A DNA stretch of 7,408 bases, from assembly GCA_002388885.1 (NCBI GenBank), contig DGNI01000020.1, forward strand, positions 1 to 7,408, in the 5' to 3' direction. Position numbers and translations under genes: made by a program. Positions 1 through 5,352 of the stretch are shown here, in pieces. Numbering within the stretch: position 1 is the first letter of the stretch; each line of letters starts with the position of its first letter. Origin of the DNA: Parvularculaceae bacterium UBA4496 (GTDB lineage: Bacteria > Pseudomonadota > Alphaproteobacteria > Caulobacterales > Parvularculaceae). The notes beneath the pieces were generated by a model. That model had not been told where the DNA came from. It was given only the letters and a program-made list of their open reading frames with translations, and made no database searches.

Positions 1-232
1 CGATGTCCGGGTCGTTGTCGGCGCGCGTCACACGATAGATGTGCGAGCCGCCAAAGGCGCCTTCATCAACATATTTCAGAAAATTCGCCACCGTCGCCGG
101 GGCTTTTTCGGGATAAAGCTCCAGCGTGATCATCCCGGCGTCCGTATCCATTACGATGCGAGTCGTGACGGTCTCTTCGTTTTTCGCGCAGGCCGCCGCG
201 TACAAAAGACAAAGGGCAATAATCAATCTCAT
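1..232 (-). CDS. Cyclophilin-type peptidyl-prolyl cis-trans isomerase, putative lipoprotein (partial, N-terminal 77 residues)
   Basis: The reading frame starts at ATG 232-230 and runs open off the left edge, so the C-terminal part is missing. Residues 1-15 (MRLIIALCLLYAAAC) look like a short lipoprotein signal ending in Cys15. The lipobox is weak because position -3 is Ala rather than Leu. The mature part begins near residue 26 with the start of a cyclophilin fold: GMITLELYPEKAPATVANF, then a GGSHIYRV segment whose Arg matches the position of the catalytic Arg in cyclophilins (family knowledge). Such enzymes isomerise Xaa-Pro bonds; with this signal it would act in the periplasm, probably tethered to a membrane. 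An AGAGG ribosome site lies 6 nt upstream. It follows the ABM-VOC gene by 26 bp on the same strand and is probably the last visible gene of that operon. The family call is solid; lipidation is inferred. Confidence 0.85.
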   Translation of the reverse strand, partial: MRLIIALCLLYAAACAKNEETVTTRIVMDTDAGMITLELYPEKAPATVANFLKYVDEGAFGGSHIYRVTRADNDPDI

Positions 233-258
233 AACAACCTCTGTGTTAACCAGTGGAA

Positions 259-945
259 TTACCCAACGGCTTCGCCAAACCGCAACAAATTACCATGAAC
301 GTCCCAGACATGAAATTCCTTCATGCCGTAATCGAAAGTCTTGACCTTTGTCATCCGCGTATCCGGTCCAAGCTTTTGAAAATCATCGTAAAGCGCCTCA
401 ATATTTGTGACATTGAAATACGCAGACGTGTTTTCAGCGATATGCCGATCTTTGCAGGGCCAGAAATTCAACATCACCGCATCACGGCTCATAATCAGAT
501 AATCATCGCCATAGCGCGATCGCGGCACAAAGCCCAGCTTGTCGCGATAAAACCCTTCTGTTTCATCCATATTCAGCGACGCAAAAAGGGGAATGGCTTT
601 GTCGAGGCGTCCTTGTGAAGGGCGTTCAGGCGCAATTGGTTCAAATGGCGAAAACATTTCCTTTGACTCCGCCACATCTCCAATCGTTACAAAATCGCAC
701 ACCGCCGCGTATTTCTCCCACATGGCGAGAACATTCTTGTTTTCATGAGCGGCGCTGATGGCATCCTGTGATTTCCATTCAAATACCTCGACGATGGCGC
801 CGTCTTTCGCCTTACCGCAAAGGCTCGGCCCCTCTGCAACCAGCCCTTCGGCGCGAAGCGTCGGCAAATGTGTATTCATCAGCGCCAGCAAGTCGGCGTC
901 CTTTCCCGGTTTCGGGCGATAACACGCAACCACCATGACGCGCAT
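259..945 (-). CDS. Two-domain protein: ABM-like dimeric alpha/beta barrel plus VOC/bleomycin-resistance-like domain
   Basis: This 228-residue cytoplasmic protein has no signal peptide. Residues 1-95 resemble small antibiotic-biosynthesis-monooxygenase-like (ABM) ferredoxin-fold proteins: an initial strand MRVMVVACYRPKPGK, a helix, then IVEVFEWKSQDAI and a helix ending MWEKYAAVCDF. Residues 114-226 form one VOC (glyoxalase/bleomycin resistance) unit: AIPLFASLNMDETEGFYRD, LGFVPRSRYGDDYLI, MLNFWPC and the closing FHVWDVHGNLLRFGE. The latter resembles the Ble-type branch, which binds ligands rather than catalysing a glyoxalase reaction. A linker of about 18 residues joins the domains. Substrate and function are unknown; a binding, detoxification or small-molecule oxidation role is possible but not shown. 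The start is supported by GAGGAGG 5 nt upstream. The gap to the mtgA stop is 10 bp, and that stop overlaps the ribosome site, suggesting translational coupling. Confidence 0.85.
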   Translation of the reverse strand: MRVMVVACYRPKPGKDADLLALMNTHLPTLRAEGLVAEGPSLCGKAKDGAIVEVFEWKSQDAISAAHENKNVLAMWEKYAAVCDFVTIGDVAESKEMFSPFEPIAPERPSQGRLDKAIPLFASLNMDETEGFYRDKLGFVPRSRYGDDYLIMSRDAVMLNFWPCKDRHIAENTSAYFNVTNIEALYDDFQKLGPDTRMTKVKTFDYGMKEFHVWDVHGNLLRFGEAVG

Positions 946-950
946 GTGGG

Positions 951-958
951 CCTCCTCA
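951..958 (-). promoter_or_regulatory. Shine-Dalgarno site overlapping the mtgA stop codon
   Basis: On the minus strand the mtgA stop TGA (958-956) shares its last two bases with GAGGAGG (957-951), a near-perfect ribosome site 5 nt before the ABM-VOC start codon. Ribosomes finishing mtgA therefore sit on the initiation region of the next gene, which favours reinitiation. Confidence 0.7.
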
Positions 959-1699
959 AGGTTTCATGGCGCACCGGTCGAGCCCGTCGCGGCGAACCTG
1001 ACGCATGCGGGCCTGAACCGTGCCGGTTCGCTGGCGAACGTAAGGCCCCGGCGGGTCGACGCGCCATTTATGCGGGTTCGGCAGCACGCTCGCAAGCAGC
1101 GCCGCTTCATAAGCGTTCAAATCCCTGGCGCTCTTACCGAACCGGGCCTGCGCCGCAGCTTCCGCGCCGAACAGGCCGTCGCCCCATTCGGCGACATTGA
1201 GATAGACTTCCATGATACGGCGCTTTGGCCAGAAGGCTTCGATGACCATGGTCATCCACGCCTCACCGCCCTTGCGAAACCAGCCGCCGCCATTCCAGAA
1301 AAACGCGTTCTTCGCCGTCTGCTGTGAGATCGTTGATGCGCCGCGCAAGCGCTTGCCGTTTTTCGATTCAGCAACAGCCTTGTCGATCGCCTCGAAGTCT
1401 ATGCCGCCATGGAGGCAAAAACGCGTGTCTTCCGCCGCGATGACGGCGGTTACGAGATAAGGCGAAATGTCTTCAAGTGATGTCCAGCGCTTCGTCACCT
1501 TTGCGCCCTCAAGGCTGCGCCCGGCCATGATCAGCGTGCCCGGCGGCGGGGCCACGCGATAATACGCCACCCAGAGAAGCGAGCCGGAAAACAGCACGAA
1601 CACGCCTAGCACGCCAAGCTTGGCGTAGCGCACGAAGCGGTTCTGTTGTTTCTTCTTGCGCCGTTTCTTTCGTTTTCGCTTTGGCGCCGTTAACGCCAT
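956..1699 (-). CDS. mtgA: Monofunctional biosynthetic peptidoglycan transglycosylase
   Basis: This 247-residue inner-membrane enzyme of family GT51 polymerises lipid II into glycan strands without a transpeptidase domain. The N-terminus is cytoplasmic and very basic (KRKRKKRRKKK, residues 7-17), followed by one transmembrane helix at about 28-48. The periplasmic GT51 domain carries the family motifs: AAEDTRFCLHGGID (88-101) with the expected catalytic Glu90; RGASTISQQTAKN (119-131); RKGGEAW (142-148) with the second conserved Glu146; and KRRIMEVYLNVAEWG (159-173). Length and motif spacing are normal for MtgA, and no key residue is missing. The start has only a weak G-rich ribosome site (GGGGGCGG), but the 15-bp gap to the upstream acetamidase-family gene and the 10-bp gap to the downstream gene place it inside an operon. 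Family assignment is essentially certain from the motifs. Confidence 0.96.
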   Translation of the reverse strand: MALTAPKRKRKKRRKKKQQNRFVRYAKLGVLGVFVLFSGSLLWVAYYRVAPPPGTLIMAGRSLEGAKVTKRWTSLEDISPYLVTAVIAAEDTRFCLHGGIDFEAIDKAVAESKNGKRLRGASTISQQTAKNAFFWNGGGWFRKGGEAWMTMVIEAFWPKRRIMEVYLNVAEWGDGLFGAEAAAQARFGKSARDLNAYEAALLASVLPNPHKWRVDPPGPYVRQRTGTVQARMRQVRRDGLDRCAMKP

Positions 1700-1714
1700 A
1701 ACCGCCCCCGGGCT

Positions 1715-2725
1715 TTAGTCGTTCTTGAACACGTCCTTGCGCACATGCATCGCCACCAGCATGTGTGGCACGTCCACCACTTCAGCGATTTTGAGGTCGC
1801 AGGCGAGTGAACACAGCATGTAAGCATCAGCGCGGGACAACTCATGCTCCGCAACCAGATAATCAATCATGTACCGTGTCGCCTTTTTCGCCGCCTCGTC
1901 GATGGTCGTGGCGAAGCCGGTCGTTGCGTAATAGTCATCGGTTTCATATTGCGGTTCGGGAATCGGCCGCACGCCTTTTAACACCTCAATGCGATAGACG
2001 ACGCGCATGGGAGCCTCGACCGCCGTACCTGCAACCTCGCCGTGCCCCTGCACCGCGTGCGTGTCGCCGACGGAAAACAGCGCGCCCTCAACAAACACAG
2101 GGAAATAGACCACTGTCCCCACGGTCATGTTCGGATCGTCCATATTGCCGCCATTGGCGCGCGGCGGGATGGTCGACAGCATTTCATCCGTATCAGGCGC
2201 AACGCCCATGACGCCCGGAAACGGCGCCAGGGGTATCTCGATGCCGTCGCTGAAGACGACAATATTTCTTTCCTTGTCGAGGCTATAGGTCTTGATCGCC
2301 GCCGCGTCTTCTTCGCCTGCGAGAAAACCGAAATCCGGCGTCACGCCCGTCCAGCCCCAGTCGCCGGGTTCGAGCTCAAGCAGCGTTACTTTCAGAACGT
2401 CGCCGGGCTCGGCGCCTTCGACGTAAACTGGCCCTGTCAGCGCATGGATCAAATCCCAGTCGATGTTGTTGAGATCATCCATTGTCGAGCCGGGCGCCAG
2501 CTGCCCGCCGGTGGCCTCTTCTGTGTAGGCTTCGATGACCGAGCCCGACGGCACGCGCAACACAGGCTCAATTGCACGGCTGAACTTGTTATGACCCTGA
2601 TCAGGATGCAGAACATAGTCTGGCTCGATGTTCGTTTCCTGGGAAGAAACAACGATTGTCGATTCCGGCTCTGCGCTGCACGCGCCCAGAAACGACAACG
2701 CAGCAACGATAATAATTTTTTTCAT
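1715..2725 (-). CDS. Acetamidase/formamidase family (FmdA/AmdA-like) lipoprotein
   Basis: This 336-residue protein has a clear lipoprotein signal, MKKIIIVAALSFLGAC, with a classical LGAC lipobox and lipidated Cys16. Ser at +2 would suit outer-membrane sorting by the E. coli rule. The rest is an acetamidase/formamidase-family beta-rich enzyme: a conserved His45 region (GHNKFSRAIEPVLRVPSG), TGPVYVEGAEPGDVL (97-111), FPGVMGVAP (169-177), GGNMDDP (192-198), and VYFPVFVEGALFSVGDTHA followed by VQGHGE (to residue 230). The Asp and His residues in GDTHAVQGHGE are candidate metal or active-site residues by family analogy. Known members hydrolyse formamide or acetamide to ammonium and the acid. The substrate here is unknown, and location outside the cytoplasm would be unusual. 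The start has AAGAGAGG 6 nt upstream. It heads the probable operon with mtgA. The family call is strong; the substrate is not inferable. Confidence 0.92.
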   Translation of the reverse strand: MKKIIIVAALSFLGACSAEPESTIVVSSQETNIEPDYVLHPDQGHNKFSRAIEPVLRVPSGSVIEAYTEEATGGQLAPGSTMDDLNNIDWDLIHALTGPVYVEGAEPGDVLKVTLLELEPGDWGWTGVTPDFGFLAGEEDAAAIKTYSLDKERNIVVFSDGIEIPLAPFPGVMGVAPDTDEMLSTIPPRANGGNMDDPNMTVGTVVYFPVFVEGALFSVGDTHAVQGHGEVAGTAVEAPMRVVYRIEVLKGVRPIPEPQYETDDYYATTGFATTIDEAAKKATRYMIDYLVAEHELSRADAYMLCSLACDLKIAEVVDVPHMLVAMHVRKDVFKND

Positions 2726-2739
2726 CGGGCGCCTCTCTT

Positions 2740-2768
2740 AAAAGAAAAGGGCGGCGCGAACGCCGCCC
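2740..2768 (-). terminator. Rho-independent terminator after the DUF1761 gene
   Basis: Read on the minus strand, an 8-bp perfect GC stem GGGCGGCG / CGCCGCCC (2768-2749) closes a TTCG loop and is followed by TTTTCTTTT (2748-2740). It lies 27 nt past the DUF1761 stop codon, so it should end that transcript. The T-tract finishes directly before the AAGAGAGG ribosome site (2739-2732) of the acetamidase-family gene. On the plus strand the hairpin is preceded by A-rich DNA and not followed by a good T-tract, so it works in one direction. Confidence 0.88.
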
Positions 2769-2778
2769 CTTGTCATCC

Positions 2779-2807
2779 ATCATGCGATTTTCGCCCTATT
2801 TTATCAA
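2779..2807 (-). promoter_or_regulatory. Candidate sigma-70 promoter for the acetamidase-mtgA operon
   Basis: On the minus strand TTGATA (2807-2802; five of six matches to TTGACA) is separated by 17 bp from CATGAT (2784-2779; four of six matches to TATAAT). It overlaps the last codons and stop of the DUF1761 gene. Transcription would start around 2772, putting the terminator hairpin within the first few nucleotides of the mRNA. It is the only good promoter-like match I noticed that would let the downstream operon be transcribed without read-through. Prediction only. Confidence 0.45.
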
Positions 2808-3212
2808 GGATAGCGCAACAGCCGACACGACCCAGCCCACAAGCAAATGCGAAGCATCCACTACCAGCAATGTCTGGCTATGCGCCATGCCGTAAAGGTA
2901 GCCATAATGAGCGAAAGGCAGCGCAATGAAAAACCACAAAATCAGCACCGTCTTGACAGCATCGCTCAGCGAGGAAACGCCCTTCCATTTCAGGACCAGA
3001 CCGATGCCTATGACTTGCAAGACGGTGATGACGAAACCGCCAGCCATCCAGATCGCGTGATTGCCGCCGGCTTCCATGTCTGCTTCGGTGACGCCCATCG
3101 CCGCCATCCATGCGTCCATGAAAATGACGCCGTACCACAACCACCCGACGAGATAGAACGCCACAGAACCTGCAAGAACGCCTAACAAATTGAGACCAAG
3201 GATCTTCGGCAT
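2796..3212 (-). CDS. DUF1761 family four-helix membrane protein
   Basis: This is a 138-residue integral membrane protein with four hydrophobic helices at about 5-28, 53-75, 86-107 and 115-136. Helix 1 carries the recognisable DUF1761 pattern FYLVGWLWYGVIF, followed by MDAWMAAMGVTEADM; AHYGYLYGMA and a final DASHLLVGW segment also fit. No biochemical function is known for the family, and no catalytic motif is visible. I chose the ATG at 3212-3210, giving MPKILGLN, because GGGAGG sits about 6 nt upstream. The in-frame ATG six codons earlier (3230) has no ribosome site and would lie only about 9 nt after the predicted transcription start. The gene is transcribed alone: a candidate promoter lies upstream and a strong terminator downstream. 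Confidence 0.85.
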   Translation of the reverse strand: MPKILGLNLLGVLAGSVAFYLVGWLWYGVIFMDAWMAAMGVTEADMEAGGNHAIWMAGGFVITVLQVIGIGLVLKWKGVSSLSDAVKTVLILWFFIALPFAHYGYLYGMAHSQTLLVVDASHLLVGWVVSAVALSLIK

Positions 3213-3245
3213 TTCAGCCTCCCTATCCATTTATGAGGAAGGCGG

Positions 3246-3275
3246 ATCATACAGCGCGCCGCACATAACGGGCAA
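3246..3275 (-). promoter_or_regulatory. Candidate sigma-70 promoter for the DUF1761 gene
   Basis: On the minus strand TTGCCC (3275-3270) is followed after 18 bp by TATGAT (3251-3246; five of six matches to TATAAT). Predicted transcription starts near 3239, giving a leader of about 27 nt with GGGAGG before the ATG at 3212. Prediction from consensus only. Confidence 0.5.
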
Positions 3276-3308
3276 CGGCGTTTTACTTCGTCAAAACGGC
3301 GGTTTTAC
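3275..3308. repeat. Tandem near-identical 12/13-bp direct repeats with an embedded inverted repeat (possible operator)
   Basis: ACGGCGTTTTAC (3275-3286) recurs as ACGGCGGTTTTAC (3296-3308), offset by 21-22 bp, about two helical turns. Between them CGTTTT (3279-3284) and AAAACG (3293-3298) form a 20-bp inverted repeat with 6-bp arms and an 8-bp centre. The array begins at the -35 element of the candidate DUF1761 promoter and extends upstream of it, a common position for a regulator site. No regulator gene is visible in the window. Confidence 0.45.
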
Positions 3309-3366
3309 AGGGGAACAAAAAGATTTCACGAGAGAGCCTGACCGTTTCAAATATTAACGTTCTCAT

Positions 3367-3403
3367 TTGTCAATTATTGATGGGGCTGCAAATACGCTAT
3401 AAA
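3367..3403 (+). promoter_or_regulatory. Weak candidate promoter region for the DUF4129-MoxR operon
   Basis: This is an AT-rich stretch in the 233-bp gene-free gap. TTGATG (3377-3382) lies 15 bp before TATAAA (3398-3403); spacing is shorter than ideal. A second -35-like TTGTCA lies at 3367-3372. Initiation near 3410 would exclude the upstream ATG at 3380 and fit translation from TTG 3446. Low-confidence prediction. Confidence 0.3.
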
Positions 3404-3445
3404 TGCAGACCGAGGTGTTACACATCTAGCGCGACTGGAACAGGA

Positions 3446-4129
3446 TTGCATTTAAAGAGGGGAATCTTCGCCGGTGCAACAGCGCTGACCGTTAGTGCGG
3501 CGTTTGCCGCGCTCGAAACGGACCGTTTTGAAAAAGCGTATGAACGGCTTCGCGCTAACACCTCTTATCAATTCGACTTTACCGAAACCCCGCCGCCGCC
3601 GGAACCGCCCGGCTGGCTGGACGCCATTGCTGAATTGATTGCTTCCGTGTTGCGCATTCTAGCGCCGCTCTTTGAATTGATTTTCTGGCTGGGCCTTGGC
3701 CTGATCGCTGCCGGCGCACTCTTCTTGATAGGCCGCGAGGCATATCGCTTCGCCAATCGCGAACGGCAAGAACTGTCGCCGGACTCAGCCGAAACGGCAT
3801 ACAAACCGGCGCCGGAACTGGCGCGTGCGCTGCTTGAAGAGGCGGACCGTCTCGCAGCTCAAGGCCGTTATGGGGAGGCGGTTCACGTTCTGCTCTTTAA
3901 GAGCATTGAGGACATTCAGCTTCACCGGCCCAATCGCGTGAAGATCGCCATGACCTCTCGCGAGATTGCGCGCATGCCCATCCTGACGGTCCCGGCGGCG
4001 CAATCATTTGCGCGCATCGCCGCGGCGGTCGAGGCCTGCCGCTTTGCCGGCTCGGCGTTAGGAGAAGAAGTCTTCGCCGACTGCCGCACGGCCTATCTCA
4101 ACTTCGCAAATGCGGAGGAGTGGGCGTGA
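3446..4129 (+). CDS. DUF4129 domain membrane protein (first gene of the MoxR operon)
   Basis: This 227-residue protein starts at TTG 3446. Residues 1-21 (MHLKRGIFAG, then ATALTVSAAFA) read as a Sec signal peptide with probable cleavage after AFA. A periplasmic stretch with a PPPPEPPGW proline cluster (49-57) leads to a hydrophobic region at 61-96 that crosses the membrane. The cytoplasmic C-terminal part (about 120-225) matches DUF4129: ALLEEADRLAAQGRYGEAVH, LLFKSIEDIQLHRP, AMTSREIARMP and a closing EEVFADCRTAY helix. DUF4129 is also found at the C-terminus of transglutaminase-like proteins next to MoxR and DUF58 genes (family knowledge); no transglutaminase domain is present here. The start is uncertain. 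An in-frame ATG at 3380 adds 22 non-signal-like residues without a ribosome site, while GGAA lies 5 nt before the TTG. The role is presumed to be a membrane component of the MoxR complex; biochemical function is unknown. Confidence 0.82.
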   Translation: MHLKRGIFAGATALTVSAAFAALETDRFEKAYERLRANTSYQFDFTETPPPPEPPGWLDAIAELIASVLRILAPLFELIFWLGLGLIAAGALFLIGREAYRFANRERQELSPDSAETAYKPAPELARALLEEADRLAAQGRYGEAVHVLLFKSIEDIQLHRPNRVKIAMTSREIARMPILTVPAAQSFARIAAAVEACRFAGSALGEEVFADCRTAYLNFANAEEWA

Positions 4130-5352
4130 GCGGGCAAAAAACCGGCGCATTTTCAAAACGAACCGCGCTTGTCATTATTCTGGTTGGCGTTTTCACGTTC
4201 AGTGCGTTCATCGTGCTCTCAGCCTATGCGCCGAAACTGCGCGAGGGAACCGATGGCGGCACGCACGCTCTGTCAAAAGGCGCAACAGGGTTTGCTTTCA
4301 TTGCCGAATTGCTGAAACGCTCGGGCGTAGAGACGCTTGCGCCGCGTGGCGCGATTTTCGATGCAACCGACGGCGTACTCGTTTATACGCCGCGCGAGTT
4401 CGATGCGCTTGAAAAAAACGGAGCGCTCGACCCGTATCAGATTACGGTCATCGTCGCGCCGAAATGGTCAACGGTAAACGATCCGCCGCCGCGAGGCTGG
4501 GTGCGCAAACTGAACACCAAACAGCCGCGGGACCTTTCGTTTGAATTCGAGGGCGAAAAATTTTCCGTTTCTTTTTCGCGCATTCCTGGAACCACCAATG
4601 TTACGCTTCAGGCCGTTGACTCATATGGCGGCGTCATTCTCGAACCGGTCGGTTCCGCCGCCATTGGCGAAATCGACCGCCTGCAATATCTTCCGCAAAA
4701 TGATGCGCTTGAACCGATGATCGCAGCAAATGGCGGACAGACGCTGATTGCGAAACTAAAAGACGCGCCGGTTTACATCATCTCCGATCCGGATCTTGCG
4801 AACACGCACGGCCTCACTGATGAAGCGCGCGCTCGCTTGGCGGCGGAATTCTTCAATTATGCCCGCGCCGGCGGGCCAGTGATCTTCGATCTCACGCTGC
4901 ACGGCATCGAGCGCACGCGAAATGTCGTGCGCCTGATGCTGGAGCCACCGTTTCTCGCCGCAACGCTTTGCGTTCTGCTGGCGACTTTGCTTCTGGCGCT
5001 GAAAGCCGCCGCCCGGTTTGGACCTGCCCGGTCGTCAGCGCGCGCGTTTGAAGCAGGAAAGTCCGCCCTTGCTGACAATTCAGCTGCGCTCGTCCGCATG
5101 GCGCGGCGTGAGACTGCATTTGGCGGTAGATATGCGGAACTGACCCGGCGGCGCATTGCAGAGGCTATCGGCGCGCCGAAAAATATCTCGCACCACGACC
5201 TCGACAGGCTTGTCAAAAAGATCGCCAAAAACGACCAGGACTTCGAAACCCTCGCTGAACGGCTCAAATCATCGGACAATTCGGCCTACTTCGTGAAAAC
5301 GGCCAAGCGTCTTTACCAGATCAAAAAGGAGATCGTCCGTGAACCTCACTGA
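4126..5352 (+). CDS. DUF4350 domain membrane protein
   Basis: This 408-residue protein starts at GTG 4126, which overlaps the previous stop by four bases (GTGA) and has GGAGGAG 5 nt upstream. An alternative GTG at 4120 falls inside that ribosome site and is unlikely. An N-terminal helix (about 14-34) and a second one (about 275-295) flank a periplasmic DUF4350 domain. The domain begins THALSKGATGFAFIAELLKR (46-65) and includes YIISDPDLANTHGL and IFDLTLHGIERTRN. The second helix is preceded by RLMLEPPFLAA. A basic, helical cytoplasmic tail of about 110 residues follows (RMARRETAFGGRYAELTRRR and beyond). This layout recurs in proteins beside MoxR and DUF58 genes, with distant resemblance to the auxiliary GldG-like domain of some ABC systems. 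No catalytic residues are recognised. The tail overlaps the moxR start by 14 nt, so the two are translationally coupled; I infer the tail could dock the ATPase. Confidence 0.85.
   Translation: MSGQKTGAFSKRTALVIILVGVFTFSAFIVLSAYAPKLREGTDGGTHALSKGATGFAFIAELLKRSGVETLAPRGAIFDATDGVLVYTPREFDALEKNGALDPYQITVIVAPKWSTVNDPPPRGWVRKLNTKQPRDLSFEFEGEKFSVSFSRIPGTTNVTLQAVDSYGGVILEPVGSAAIGEIDRLQYLPQNDALEPMIAANGGQTLIAKLKDAPVYIISDPDLANTHGLTDEARARLAAEFFNYARAGGPVIFDLTLHGIERTRNVVRLMLEPPFLAATLCVLLATLLLALKAAARFGPARSSARAFEAGKSALADNSAALVRMARRETAFGGRYAELTRRRIAEAIGAPKNISHHDLDRLVKKIAKNDQDFETLAERLKSSDNSAYFVKTAKRLYQIKKEIVREPH

Noticed and set aside
253..618. Plus-strand frames opposite the ABM-VOC gene and the cyclophilin start (41-344 and 253-618).
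   Set aside because: They overlap well-supported minus-strand genes with good ribosome sites and show no family features.
2749..2768. Possible bidirectional terminator or REP-like palindromic repeat.
   Set aside because: There is no T-tract on the plus strand, no gene ends there from the left, and I saw no second copy in the window.
2601..2783. A short minus-strand frame beginning ATGATGGATGAC that spans the hairpin and could be a leader peptide for attenuation.
   Set aside because: It has no ribosome site, runs out of frame through the start of the acetamidase-family gene, and carries no run of a regulatory amino acid. Its first ATG also overlaps the predicted -10 element.
2042..2929. A 295-codon plus-strand frame opposite the acetamidase-family and DUF1761 genes.
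   Set aside because: It crosses two real genes and the terminator hairpin, and the product is His/Arg-rich with no domain. It is a complementary-strand artefact of biased codon use.
3341..3371. A possible CtrA-type site (TTAAC followed by a second TTAA-like half) upstream of the MoxR operon.
   Set aside because: Only one half-site (ATTAACG) is present; the second half is ATTTG, which does not match.
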